From positions 1 through 28,450 of the forward strand of contig CAZCPY010000033.1 in NCBI GenBank assembly GCA_964499865.1: a stretch of 28,450 nt of DNA. Reading direction: 5' to 3'. Shown one piece after another: positions 1 to 8,597 of this stretch. The translations under genes were made by a program, and so were the position numbers. The notes beneath the pieces were generated by a model. That model was not told the DNA's origin. It made no database searches and saw nothing but the letters and a program-made list of their open reading frames with translations. This DNA is from JANOGU01 sp964499865. GTDB taxonomy: Bacteria; Pseudomonadota; Alphaproteobacteria; Rhodobacterales; Rhodobacteraceae. Each line of letters opens with the position of its first letter. Positions within the stretch are counted from its first letter, which is position 1.

Positions 1-664
1 TGATGTCGTCCAGGAAATAGCGGTCGTGGGTGACGATCAGGATCGTGCCCTTGTATTCGATCAGGTGCTTCTGCAGCCAGGCGACGGTTTCGGCGTCAAG
101 GTGGTTGGTGGGTTCGTCCAGAAGCAGCATGTCGGGCGCCTCGAGCAGCAGCTTGCACAGCGCGACGCGGCGCTTTTCGCCGCCCGACAGGGTGGACACC
201 TGGGCGTCGTCGGGCGGGCAGCGCAGTGCCTCCATCGAGACGTCGATCCGGCTGTCGAGGTCCCAGAGGTTCTCGCTGTCGATCTCGTCCTGAAGCCTGG
301 CCATCTCCTCCGCCGTCTCGTCGGAGTAGTTCATCGCCAGTTCGTTGTAGCGGTCGAGCTTGGCCTGCTTGGCCGCGACCCCCAGCTTGACGTTGCCGCG
401 CACGTCGAGCGTCTCGTCAAGCTGCGGCTCCTGCGGCAGGTAGCCGACGGTCGCGCCCTTGGCGGCCCAGGCCTCGCCGGTGAAATCCCTGTCGATGCCG
501 GCCATGACCCGCATCAGCGAGGACTTGCCCGAGCCGTTCACGCCGACGACGCCGATCTTGACGCCGGGCAGGAAGTTCAGGCGCAGGTTTTCGAACACCT
601 TCTTGCCGCCGGGATAGGCCTTGGACACGCCGTCCATGTGGTAGACGTACTGATAGCTGGCCAT
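1..664 (-). CDS. ettA: Energy-dependent translational throttle protein EttA (ABC-F ATPase), 5' part
   Basis: The first 221 codons are present; the 3' end lies beyond the window start. ABC-F proteins are cytosolic twin-ATPase proteins without membrane domains. They bind the ribosomal E site, and EttA gates entry into elongation according to ATP/ADP level. Visible parts are the N-terminus MASYQYVYHM, a Walker A (GVNGSGKSS, about residues 41-49), a Gln-loop (YLPQEPQL), the signature LSGGEKRRV, the Walker B MLLLDEPTNHLD, and the switch His in THDRYFLDD just before the window edge. Between the Gln-loop and the signature is an acidic, helical insert (ETAEEMARLQDEID). The ATG at 662-664 is the natural start because family members begin at the same point. 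Assignment to EttA rather than Uup or another ABC-F protein rests on close resemblance of the N-terminal half to the E. coli protein as I recall it. Confidence 0.93.
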   Translation of the reverse strand, partial: MASYQYVYHMDGVSKAYPGGKKVFENLRLNFLPGVKIGVVGVNGSGKSSLMRVMAGIDRDFTGEAWAAKGATVGYLPQEPQLDETLDVRGNVKLGVAAKQAKLDRYNELAMNYSDETAEEMARLQDEIDSENLWDLDSRIDVSMEALRCPPDDAQVSTLSGGEKRRVALCKLLLEAPDMLLLDEPTNHLDAETVAWLQKHLIEYKGTILIVTHDRYFLDDI

Positions 665-733
665 GGTGATCCCCTTCGCAGTTTGGCGATGACTTAGGGG
701 AAGGGGCGGCGCGGGGCAATCGCCAGCGCGGCG

Positions 734-1609
734 TCAGAGCGGCTTGGTCATCCACAGGTTCGCGGGCGGGTCGGTATAGGGGTCGCAGTCGGTCCAGCCT
801 TCGCGGCGGTAGAGCGACACGGCTTCGGTCAGCACCGCGTTGGTGTCGAGCTTCAGGCGGCGCAGGCCCATCGTGCGGGCGCGGTCCTCGATGGCGCGCA
901 TCAGGCGTTTCGCGAGGCCCTGGCCGCGGGCGGCGGGGTCGATCCAGAGGCGCTTTACCTCGGCCAGTTCCGGCTCCAGCGTCCGCAGCGACACTGTGCC
1001 GACCGGCAGGTCATCGGACCAGGCGATCAGGAAGGCGCCGTCGGGGGGGCGGTAGCGGGGCGCGTCGGGCAGGGGCAGGGTCAGGATGCCGGGGGTCATG
1101 CCGGGGACGCGGTCAAGCAGCAGGTCGTAGTAGGCCCGAAGGCAGGCGAGCGCGGCGGGCTCGTCGGGATCGGCGTCTCGGATTGCGGTCTCGTCGCGCA
1201 GCATGACGGTGGCGATCAGGTCCATGGCGGCGATCACCTCGGCCCGGCGCGGCCCGGCGCGGTCGAAGACGGCCTTGGCCTTGGCGTGGCCGAGGGCGTC
1301 GTAGACCTGATACTCGGCGTCACCCGCCGGAGTGCGCACGGCGATGCGGCGGCGGCGGTCGGCGGGGTCGGGGCGCAGGTCAACCAGCCCTTCGGCCTGA
1401 AGGGAACGCAGCAGGCGGCTGAGCAGGCCGGAGTCGAGGGACAGTTTCTGCCGGATTTCAGTGATGTCGGTGCCTTCCGGACGGACGAGCTGCAGCACGC
1501 GCGCCGTGCTGAGCGGGCGCCCGCGGCCGAGGTAGGAGGTGTCCAGCGCCCCGATCTCGCGCGTGACGACCCGGTTGAAGCGGCGCAGGCGGGCGATGGC
1601 GTCAAGCAT
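734..1609 (-). CDS. MarR-type regulator fused to GNAT acetyltransferase
   Basis: A protein of 291 aa with two domains. Residues 1 to about 145 form a MarR winged helix: an N-terminal helix, then ITEIRQKLSLDSGLLSRLLRSLQAEGLV as recognition region, and a wing in RPDPADRRRRIAV. Residues about 150-291 form a GNAT fold: VGTVSLR, then VKRLWIDPAARGQGLAKRLM, which holds the acetyl-CoA pyrophosphate-binding R-G-Q-G-L-A loop, and a C-terminal LYRREGW motif. Such fusions are common in proteobacteria as transcriptional regulators with an acetyltransferase module. Substrate and target genes are not known from sequence. An AT-rich palindrome and a second inverted repeat sit just upstream of the ATG, so autoregulation is plausible. 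The gene stands alone and is divergent from nadD. Confidence 0.85.
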   Translation of the reverse strand: MLDAIARLRRFNRVVTREIGALDTSYLGRGRPLSTARVLQLVRPEGTDITEIRQKLSLDSGLLSRLLRSLQAEGLVDLRPDPADRRRRIAVRTPAGDAEYQVYDALGHAKAKAVFDRAGPRRAEVIAAMDLIATVMLRDETAIRDADPDEPAALACLRAYYDLLLDRVPGMTPGILTLPLPDAPRYRPPDGAFLIAWSDDLPVGTVSLRTLEPELAEVKRLWIDPAARGQGLAKRLMRAIEDRARTMGLRRLKLDTNAVLTEAVSLYRREGWTDCDPYTDPPANLWMTKPL

Positions 1610-1639
1610 GGCTGACCTCGGTCAGAGAATATGTCTGAT

Positions 1640-1654
1640 GATTATCAATTAATC
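1640..1654. promoter_or_regulatory. Candidate MarR-type operator upstream of the MarR-GNAT gene
   Basis: On the minus strand the sequence reads GATTA-ATTGA-TAATC, a 15-bp interrupted palindrome in an AT-rich patch that stands out from the GC-rich surroundings. It lies about 30 bp upstream of the MarR-GNAT start. A second inverted repeat, CTGACC-N2-GGTCAG, spans 1612-1625 and covers the ribosome-binding region. MarR proteins usually bind such pseudo-palindromes. A TTGACG hexamer further upstream could be a -35 element. That the gene's own product binds here is inference. Confidence 0.45.
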
Positions 1655-1773
1655 GAGTCCCGTCAATCGGGGCGACGCGTCCGTTGAACGTTGCACCAAG
1701 GCGGGGTGAACCCCGCGCCTCACATTGACATCCCGCCGTCGCGCCAGTGAGTTGGCGGGCGGAGGGGACGCGC

Positions 1774-2394
1774 ATGCGCAGCGGCTGGCCATTGGCCACG
1801 CGGGGGATGACGGTCGGGCTGCTGGGCGGGTCGTTCGACCCCGCCCATGGCGGCCATGTCCACATCACGCGCGAGGCGCTGAAGCGGTTCGGGCTTGACC
1901 GCGTCTGGTGGCTGGTGTCGCCCGGCAACCCGCTGAAGGCCCGCCCGCCCGCACCGCTTGCGGTCAGGATGGCCGAGGCGCGGCGGGTGATGCGGCATCC
2001 CCGGGTGACGGTGACCGATCTGGAGGCACGCACCGGCACGCGGGCCACGCATGACACGCTGGCGGCGCTGCGGCGGCGCTATCCGGGGGTGCGGTTCGTC
2101 TGGCTGATGGGGGCCGACAATCTGGCGCAGTTCCACCGCTGGGAACGCTGGCGGGACATCCTGGCGATGGTGCCGGTGGGCGTGCTGGCCCGGCCCGGCG
2201 CTGGAGAGGAACGCCTGTCGCACGCCGCTCGCGCCTTTGCCGGGGCGCGCGTCCCGGAGGGCGCTGCGTCCCGGCTGGGCCGCCTGCCGCCGCCGGTCTG
2301 GTGCTTCGTGAACCTGCCCCTGTCGGATGTGTCGTCCTCGGCACTGCGCGCGGCGGGGCGCTGGCAGCACGGCGCGCGTCCCGCGGCGGGTTGA
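1774..2394 (+). CDS. nadD: Nicotinate-nucleotide adenylyltransferase
   Basis: NadD transfers AMP from ATP to nicotinate mononucleotide, making deamido-NAD in cytosolic NAD synthesis. The nucleotidyltransferase signature GGSFDPAHGGH is at residues 18-28 and holds the HxGH-type ATP site. WLMGADNLAQFHRW matches the conserved NadD segment that contacts the nicotinate ring. SDVSSSALR near the C-terminus is the family ISSTxIR-type motif. Length is 206 aa, typical for the family. The ATG at 1774 is chosen because GGAGGGG ends about seven bases upstream; an in-frame GTG at 1747 would overlap that site. In many Rhodobacteraceae nadD lies near rsfS, but here it is followed after 43 bp by a sugar-catabolism set. 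Confidence 0.93.
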   Translation: MRSGWPLATRGMTVGLLGGSFDPAHGGHVHITREALKRFGLDRVWWLVSPGNPLKARPPAPLAVRMAEARRVMRHPRVTVTDLEARTGTRATHDTLAALRRRYPGVRFVWLMGADNLAQFHRWERWRDILAMVPVGVLARPGAGEERLSHAARAFAGARVPEGAASRLGRLPPPVWCFVNLPLSDVSSSALRAAGRWQHGARPAAG

Positions 2395-2437
2395 CAGGCG
2401 GGCCCAGGCCGGGGCGGAGTTGCAACGGGGGACAGGC

Positions 2438-3070
2438 ATGACGCAGGACACCGACCTTGCCGCATTGGCGGCCGACTTGCGCCACAGGGCGCGCGGGGGC
2501 CGCGTGCTCTGCGCGATTGCCGGGGCGCCGGGGTCGGGCAAGTCCACGCTGGCCGACCGTCTGGCGGACCTGCTGAACGACCAGCCCGGCATGGCGGCGG
2601 TCCTGCCGATGGACGGGTTCCACTACGACGACCTGCACCTTGTGCCCGCCGGCCTGCGGCCGGTGAAGGGCTCGCCCCCCACCTTCGACGTGGGCGGGCT
2701 CTACCACACGCTCAGGCGGATCAAGGCGGCGGACGAGGCTTTCGTCGCCGTCCCCGTCTTTGACCGGTCGATCGAGATCGCCCGGGCCGGGGCGCGGATG
2801 ATCGGGGCAGAGGTGCCGGTGATCGTGGTCGAGGGAAACTACCTTCTGCTGACCACCGGCGACTGGCCGCGCCTGCGGCCGCTGTTCGACGTGACCGTGA
2901 TGGTGGACGTGCCAGAGCCGGTGCTGCGCGCGCGCCTGCGCGCCCGCTGGGAAGGCTACGGCCTGACCGAGGACCAGATCGCCTGGAAGCTCGACGGCAA
3001 CGACCTGCCCAACGGCCGCCTGATCCTGCGCGATTCGGCGCCCGCCGACCGTCGGATCGCCAACGGATGA
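2438..3070 (+). CDS. P-loop sugar/nucleoside kinase of the phosphoribulokinase-uridine kinase superfamily
   Basis: A protein of 210 aa. The Walker A GAPGSGKST is at residues 29-37. DGFHYDD follows at about residue 65, a substrate-binding motif shared by pantothenate kinase, uridine kinase and the E. coli YggC group. VIVVEGNYLLL is the Walker B-like strand, and RARWEGYGLTEDQ is the lid region. The exact phosphate acceptor cannot be read from sequence. Members of this COG1072-like group often sit in sugar-uptake operons, for example the frc fructose operon of rhizobia. The start at 2438 has a GGGGACA ribosome site, and the stop overlaps the next start as ATGA. Together with the FGGY kinase and class II aldolase downstream, it probably phosphorylates a sugar or an intermediate of the same pathway. 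Confidence 0.75.
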   Translation: MTQDTDLAALAADLRHRARGGRVLCAIAGAPGSGKSTLADRLADLLNDQPGMAAVLPMDGFHYDDLHLVPAGLRPVKGSPPTFDVGGLYHTLRRIKAADEAFVAVPVFDRSIEIARAGARMIGAEVPVIVVEGNYLLLTTGDWPRLRPLFDVTVMVDVPEPVLRARLRARWEGYGLTEDQIAWKLDGNDLPNGRLILRDSAPADRRIANG

Positions 3071-4440
3071 CCGCCCCGGCCACCGTCGCCGTGCTGGACG
3101 TGGGCAAGTCCAACGTCAAGCTCTCGGCAGTGACGGCAATGGGCGAGGTGCACGAGACGCTGTCGGTCCCGAACCCCGTGCAGGACGGCCCGCCCTGGCG
3201 CCACCACGACCTGGCGGCGCTGTCGGACTGGGTGTTCCCGGAACTGGCGGCCCTTGCGCGGCGCCACCCGCTGGACCGCTTCATCGCCTCGGGGCACGGG
3301 TCGGGCGGCATCCTCGCGGGCGACGATCCCGACGCGGGCGACGGCACGGTACTGCCGATGGTGGACTACGAGCAGCCCCTGCCGCCCGGGCTGGCCGAGG
3401 CCTATGCCCCGCAGGCGGGCGGGTTCTTCGACCGCGGGTCGGCGATCATGATGGCGGCAACCCACACTGCCCGGCAGATGGTCTGGGCCGAAGCGGCCGA
3501 GCCCGCACGCTTTGCAAGGGCGCGCCGGATGCTGGGCATTCCGCAGTACTGGGCCTGGCGGCTGTCGGGCGTGGCGGTCAGCGAGGTCACGATCCTGGGC
3601 GCGCAGTCGCATCTGTGGAACGTGCCCGCCCGCACCTGGGCGCCGATCGTGGCAGCGCGCGGCTGGGGCCGCCTGATGCCGCCCTTCGCGCGCGCTTCGG
3701 CCGACCTGGGCCCGGTCCGCCCCGCGCTGGCCGCCCGCCACCGCCTGCCGCCCCTGCGGGTGCACGCGGGGGGGCACGACTCGTCGCTCAACCACTACCG
3801 GTTCCAGGCGGCGGGTTGGGGCGGGGCGGTGCTGTCCACGGGCACCTGGCTGGTCGCCATGGCCTCGGGCGTGCCGCTGCCGGCGCTGGACGAACACCGC
3901 GGCATGACCTGCAACGCCGACCCCGACGGCGCGCCGCTGGCCGGGGCGCTGACGATGGGCGGGCGGGAGTTCCAGGCGGTGGCGCAGGGGGCGGAGGGGG
4001 TCGCGGACCCGGCGGTGATCGCGCGCCTGCTGGCGCGGGGGACCTTCGCGGTGCCGACCTTCGGCGGCAACGACGGGCAGTTTCCGGGCAGCGCGGGCCG
4101 GGGGCGCATCGTCGGGCCCCTGCCCGAGGGTCCGCGGGAACGGCTGGCGCTGGCGGTGATCTGCGCCGCCTGCCTGTCGGTCGCCTGCGCGGGCACGCTG
4201 GGGCCGCGGGACATGGCGCTTGACGGCACCTTCCTGCGCGATGCGTCCTTTGCGCCGCTGGTCGCTGGCATGTGGCCCGCCATGGTGCAGGTGGCGCCGG
4301 AAAGCTATGGCATCGCCGCCGGGGCGGCCTTGCTCGCGACCGGAAACCGCGCACAGATCGCGCTGACACGCGCGGCGCCCTGGCCGGGGATCGCAGACTA
4401 TGCCCGCCGCTGGCGGGCCTTGGCGGAGGGAACGGGATGA
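3067..4440 (+). CDS. FGGY-family carbohydrate kinase
   Basis: A protein of 457 aa, in the usual range for FGGY kinases, which use ATP to phosphorylate sugars in the cytosol. The N-terminal phosphate-1-type motif VAVLDVGKSNVKL and the second-lobe motif GGHDSSLNHY are present; the catalytic Asp is D238. STGTW follows as the ATP-lobe loop. FGGNDGQF and a C-terminal GIAAGAALLA segment complete the second lobe. The gene overlaps its upstream neighbour by ATGA and overlaps the class II aldolase downstream by ATGA, so the three are co-translated. With a fuculose-phosphate-type aldolase next door, a ketose such as L-fuculose, L-rhamnulose or a pentulose is the likely substrate. That choice is inference from context. 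Confidence 0.85.
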   Translation: MTAPATVAVLDVGKSNVKLSAVTAMGEVHETLSVPNPVQDGPPWRHHDLAALSDWVFPELAALARRHPLDRFIASGHGSGGILAGDDPDAGDGTVLPMVDYEQPLPPGLAEAYAPQAGGFFDRGSAIMMAATHTARQMVWAEAAEPARFARARRMLGIPQYWAWRLSGVAVSEVTILGAQSHLWNVPARTWAPIVAARGWGRLMPPFARASADLGPVRPALAARHRLPPLRVHAGGHDSSLNHYRFQAAGWGGAVLSTGTWLVAMASGVPLPALDEHRGMTCNADPDGAPLAGALTMGGREFQAVAQGAEGVADPAVIARLLARGTFAVPTFGGNDGQFPGSAGRGRIVGPLPEGPRERLALAVICAACLSVACAGTLGPRDMALDGTFLRDASFAPLVAGMWPAMVQVAPESYGIAAGAALLATGNRAQIALTRAAPWPGIADYARRWRALAEGTG

Positions 4441-5117
4441 CGGAAGCGGAACTGCGCGACGCGATGGTGGCGACCTGCCGCCGGATGAACGACGCCGGCA
4501 TCAACCAGGGCACCGCGGGCAACCTGTCGGCCCGGACGGGCGACCGGTTCCTGATCACGCCCTCGTCCCTGCCCTATGACACGATGGTGCCCGAAGACAT
4601 CGTCGAGATGGCCTTCGACGGCACCTATCTGGGCCGCCGCCCGTCGTCGGAATGGCGCTTTCACCGCGACATCCTGCGGGCGCGGACGGATGTGAACGTG
4701 GTGCTGCACTGCCATTCGCTCTATGCCACGTCCGTCGCCTGCCATCACCGCACGATCCCGGCGTTCCACTACATGGTCGGCGTGATGGGCGGGACCACGC
4801 TGCGCTGCGCCCGGTATGCGACCTACGGCACGCAGGCCCTGTCGGACGCCGCGCTCGAGGCGCTGGAGGGGCGGATGGCCTGCCTCTTGGGCCAGCACGG
4901 CCAGATCAGCCTCGGCACCACGCTGGCGGGTGCCCTGTGGATGGCGGTGGAGGTCGAGACGCTGTCGCGCATGTACCTGCAGGCCCTGACGCTGGGTGAG
5001 CCGCCGGTCCTGCCCGACGAGGAGATGGCGCGCGTGATCGGGCAGATGCAGCGCATGAGCTATGGCCTGGGGCCGGAACCCGAGGGCTCGGAGGACGTGG
5101 CAAGGCCGCGGGGGTAG
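4437..5117 (+). CDS. Class II aldolase (L-fuculose-phosphate aldolase-like)
   Basis: A protein of 226 aa of the zinc-dependent aldolase/epimerase (AraD/FucA) family, which cleaves sugar 1-phosphates to dihydroxyacetone phosphate and an aldehyde. The zinc ligands are H91 and H93 (LHCHS) and H154 (GQHG), with the catalytic Glu at E72 (SSEWRFH). This spacing matches E. coli FucA (E73, H92, H94, H155) almost residue for residue. The N-terminal NQGTAGNLSAR segment is the phosphate-binding loop of the family. The start overlaps the FGGY kinase stop (ATGA). It probably catalyses the last step of the kinase-aldolase pathway; no isomerase or transporter for that pathway is in the window. An L-ribulose-5-phosphate epimerase is the alternative, but the match favours aldolase. 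Confidence 0.85.
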   Translation: MTEAELRDAMVATCRRMNDAGINQGTAGNLSARTGDRFLITPSSLPYDTMVPEDIVEMAFDGTYLGRRPSSEWRFHRDILRARTDVNVVLHCHSLYATSVACHHRTIPAFHYMVGVMGGTTLRCARYATYGTQALSDAALEALEGRMACLLGQHGQISLGTTLAGALWMAVEVETLSRMYLQALTLGEPPVLPDEEMARVIGQMQRMSYGLGPEPEGSEDVARPRG

Positions 5118-5225
5118 GGTGGCGAGGTGTAAGGAAACGCCAAAGGCTTCAAGGCAAGACGCCGTTCGCGTGCACAAGCGCCACTGCCGACACCTCCCGT
5201 TCCGCAATCCTGTCGCCCCGGGCGG

Positions 5226-5627
5226 TCAGACGAACGGATTGACCAGCCGCACGCCGGTCGGGGCGAAGTCGGCATCCCCGGTGGCCAGCGTGGCGTCATG
5301 GACCAATGCGATGGCGGCGATCCAGAGGTCGTTGCCGCTGTGTCCCAGTCGTGCTGACAGACAGCCCCACAGGCGCCCGACCTCGGCGTCCACCGGCAGG
5401 ACACGGTCGGTGTACTGGCGCTCGACAGTGGACAGCCAGGTGCGCAGGTCGGCGGCGAAGCGCGGATTGCGCCGGTCCTGCAGCGCCGCGACCCGTTCGA
5501 TCTCGGCAATCGAGATGGCGGACAGATGCAGGTCGCTTTCGGTCTGCGCCCGCATCCAACCGACAAGGGTCGGTACCCGCTCTGGGCGGCGCAGCGCGGA
5601 CAGGACGTTGGTGTCGAGCAGGATCAA
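5226..5627 (-). CDS. vapC: VapC-type PIN-domain ribonuclease toxin
   Basis: A protein of 133 aa with a single PIN domain, a Mg-dependent RNase fold. The acidic active-site set is visible: D5 (ILLDTNVLS), E42 (SIAEIERV), D100 (GNDLWIAA) and D118/D120 (TGDADF). The family usually cleaves tRNA or rRNA when freed from its antitoxin. Translation appears to begin at TTG (5625-5627), which overlaps the antitoxin stop as TTGA. Family members begin with the same I-L-L-D-T-N-V segment, so no better start exists. The weak start and the coupling to the antitoxin fit the need to keep toxin below antitoxin. The PIN domain looks intact, so the module may be functional. Confidence 0.9.
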   Translation of the reverse strand: MILLDTNVLSALRRPERVPTLVGWMRAQTESDLHLSAISIAEIERVAALQDRRNPRFAADLRTWLSTVERQYTDRVLPVDAEVGRLWGCLSARLGHSGNDLWIAAIALVHDATLATGDADFAPTGVRLVNPFV

Positions 5628-5890
5628 AACTCGATCTCGCGCGGGACGACTTTCTGACGGTCAATGTCCAGCCAGTCGTCCGACCCCTCGGGACCCCGCG
5701 GCATCGCCATCAGATGCTCCAGAAACGACCGTTTCGGTGCCTCGGCCTGGGCGCGCAGGCGGGCGAAGGCTTCGGCGGAGATGACGACGACGGCGGGCTT
5801 GCCGCGGCGGGTGACCTCTTGCGGCTGCCCGGCAAGGGCGGCCTCCACCACGGCGGAAAAGCGGTTCTTGGCGTCCTGCAGCGTCCACAT
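5624..5890 (-). CDS. Phd/YefM-family antitoxin
   Basis: An 88-aa partner of the PIN toxin. The N-terminal WTLQDAKNRFSAVVEAAL followed by PQEVTRRGKPAVVVISAEAFARL is the classic Phd/YefM fold, which dimerises and binds DNA. The C-terminal part (SDDWLDIDRQKVVPREIEF) is the usual toxin-wrapping tail. The ATG at 5890 is chosen over longer in-frame starts because Phd proteins begin with this W-x-x-x-x-A-K pattern, and because the upstream extension would run through the operator palindrome. The stop overlaps the toxin start by four bases. A perfect palindrome 11 bp upstream is the likely autoregulatory operator. Confidence 0.9.
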   Translation of the reverse strand: MWTLQDAKNRFSAVVEAALAGQPQEVTRRGKPAVVVISAEAFARLRAQAEAPKRSFLEHLMAMPRGPEGSDDWLDIDRQKVVPREIEF

Positions 5891-5900
5891 TGGGGTTAAC

Positions 5901-5924
5901 CTGTCTAGCCAGCTGGCTAGACAG
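5901..5924. promoter_or_regulatory. Perfect 24-bp palindrome, likely toxin-antitoxin operator
   Basis: The half-site CTGTCTAGCCAG is followed directly by its exact reverse complement, giving a 24-bp palindrome with no mismatch. It ends 11 bp upstream of the antitoxin ATG. Phd/YefM antitoxins repress their own operon by binding palindromes at the promoter, so this is the expected operator. Binding itself is inferred. Confidence 0.8.
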
Positions 5925-6014
5925 ATGCGCCTGCCCAACCATCGGGTCAAGGGGCTATTGCCGTGGTGGAGGGCCTGAAGACGCAGCTTGCCGGTCGACC
6001 GGGGCCGCAGCGCC

Positions 6015-6889
6015 TCACCGCTCCAGCGCCCGCCGGATGTCGTCGTATAGCCCCGGCACGGTGGCGGCCAGCAGGTGGCCCTGCCGCGGGTAGGCACGGA
6101 CGGTGGCCTGCGGCAGGCGCGCGGCCAGGCGGCGGACGGCGGCAAGCGGGAACAGCGGGTCTTCGGCACCGGTGAAGATGTCAACCCGCACGCCCGCCAG
6201 GTCGGACGGATCGCCCAGTGTCCAGACCAGCAGGTTGCCGACCTGCGACCGCGCCCGCCCTTCGCCCGGCAGGATCAGCAGGTCGCGCAGCGCCTGTGCC
6301 TGGCGGGCGCTTTCGGCGGCAAGCACCGGGTCGCGGAAGTGGCCGCGGCCGTACAGAAGCGTGCGGTAGTATTCGGCGAACAGCGCCCGCAATTCCCATG
6401 TCCCTGCCCGCGCCGCCGCCTCGGCCATGTCGCCCGCCCCCACCAGACCGGCCAGCGCCACCCCCGGCGCGGGCAGGGCGGGCGAAATCAGCGCAACGCG
6501 GACATCGGGCGCCGCGAGGTTCCTTGCGGTTTCCAGCGCCACGGCGGCGCCGGCGGACATGCCGACCAGCCGCACCTGATCCGGCGCGAAGGCCCCGACC
6601 GCCTCGGCAATCGCCTGCCCGGCGGCGCGGATGTTCACCCGGTCTTCCAGCGGGCGGCCGTCCAGCCCGGGAAAGCGGTAGGCCAAGACGGCGGTGTCAC
6701 GGTCCGCCCAGGCCGCCAGCGGGGCATAGACCTCGACCGTGGTCAGCGCACCGGGGATGGCCACGACGAAGGTGCGGGCCGTCGCCGGATCGCCCGCCAG
6801 CACGACAAGCGCCCGCGCGTCCCGCTCCGGCGCCTGCGGGGCCGCGCAGGCGGCAAGCGCCAGCGCCAGCAGGGTGCCAAGAAGCCGCC

Positions 6890-6893
<4 letters not shown>
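6015..6893 (-). CDS. Alpha/beta-hydrolase lipoprotein, apparent CTG start
   Basis: A 292-aa predicted lipoprotein. The N-terminus reads (M)RRLLGTLLALALAAC: two Arg, a hydrophobic core and an L-A-A-C lipobox with Cys at residue 16. The mature part is an alpha/beta hydrolase with nucleophile elbow GMSAGAA, a probable acid in FTGAEDPLFP and a catalytic His in YPRQGHLLA. No ATG, GTG or TTG exists in frame between the alcohol dehydrogenase stop and the lipobox. The only candidate is CTG at 6891-6893, whose TG is shared with the upstream TGA stop. The next in-frame GTG would remove the signal peptide. Substrate is unknown. The gene follows a formaldehyde-detoxification gene but is not an S-formylglutathione hydrolase: it is exported, and it lacks the esterase D layout. 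Confidence 0.75.
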
Positions 6894-8017
<1,124 letters not shown>

Positions 8018-8091
8018 GGTGCGGTTTCTCCCCCCTTTGTGCGGGGGGCAGGCTGTGGCATTCCGAACGGCGATGCAATGGAGGAATGCCG

Positions 8092-8358
8092 ATGCGCCGC
8101 CTGCCCGCGCTTGCCGTCCTGCTGCTGGCCGCCTGCACGACGGGGCGGCCCCCGCCCCCGCCCGCCGAGGACACATGCGGCGGCGCCGACCTGCAGGGGC
8201 TGGTCGGGCAGTCGGCGGCGGTGCTGGAGACGATGCGCTTTTCGCAACCCCTGCGGGTGGTCCGGCCGGGCATCGCGGTGACGATGGACTACCGCGGCGA
8301 CCGGCTGAACATCGAGGTCGATGCCGCCGAACTGATCGTGCGGGTGACCTGCGGATGA
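8092..8358 (+). CDS. I78-family peptidase-inhibitor lipoprotein
   Basis: An 88-aa protein. MRRLPALAVLLLAAC is a lipoprotein signal with the lipobox Cys at residue 15, then a Pro-rich linker. The remainder (CGGADLQGLVGQ, LRVVRPGIAVTMDYRGDRLNIEVD, IVRVTCG) matches the I78 inhibitor domain (PF11720), with its two conserved cysteines and the R-P-G-x-A-V-T-M-D-Y core. Family members inhibit serine peptidases; the target here is unknown, and the site would be the periplasm or the inner face of the outer membrane. The ATG at 8092 is favoured over 8086 because GGAGGA lies at the right distance. A degraded second I78 copy follows directly. Confidence 0.85.
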   Translation: MRRLPALAVLLLAACTTGRPPPPPAEDTCGGADLQGLVGQSAAVLETMRFSQPLRVVRPGIAVTMDYRGDRLNIEVDAAELIVRVTCG

Positions 8359-8380
8359 GGGCGCCGCGACTCCGGCAGGC

Positions 8381-8570
8381 GTGAAGGGCGGCACCCAAGC
8401 CCGCTGCCCGACCGCCATCGCCACCGGGCCGAAGGTGCGCAATCTCCGCCCCGTGTCCCGGCCCCCGTGTCCCGGCCCCCGTGTCCCGGCCCCGGCGCGA
8501 CCGCGACCCCGGACGGCTGGACATCGCGCTCGACAGGAGCGAGGGCGTGATCGCGGTTTGCCGCGGCTGA
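8381..8570 (+). pseudogene. Broken second I78-like domain
   Basis: In one frame this stretch encodes PTAIATGPKVRNLRPVSRP, which resembles the middle of I78 proteins (A-T-G-P-N-V-R-x-L-R-P). In the frame one base away it encodes RDRDPGRLDIALD and GVIAVCRG followed by a stop, which resembles the I78 C-terminus (Y-R-P-D-R-L-N-V-x-V-D, I-x-R-V-T-C-G). The two halves are separated by three copies of a 14-bp repeat at 8449-8490. With a single copy they would be in one frame. No signal peptide or first conserved Cys region is present, so the copy is also truncated at the 5' end. It starts just after the intact I78 gene, as expected for a decayed tandem duplicate. Confidence 0.55.
8449..8490 (+). repeat. 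Three tandem copies of a 14-bp unit
   Basis: The unit CCCCGTGTCCCGGC occurs three times without mismatch at 8449, 8463 and 8477. The unit length is not a multiple of three, so each copy shifts the reading frame. It lies inside the broken I78-like reading frame and explains the frame change. Confidence 0.9.
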
Positions 8571-8597
8571 AGGCGGTGGCGGGATGAGCCCCGCGCC

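Noticed and set aside
2391..2396. TTGACA as a promoter for the sugar-kinase operon
   Set aside because: No acceptable -10 element lies 15-19 bp downstream, and the site overlaps the nadD end.
5891..6184. A longer antitoxin starting up to 98 codons upstream
   Set aside because: The extension reads through the perfect palindrome and does not resemble Phd proteins; start at 5890 fits the family.
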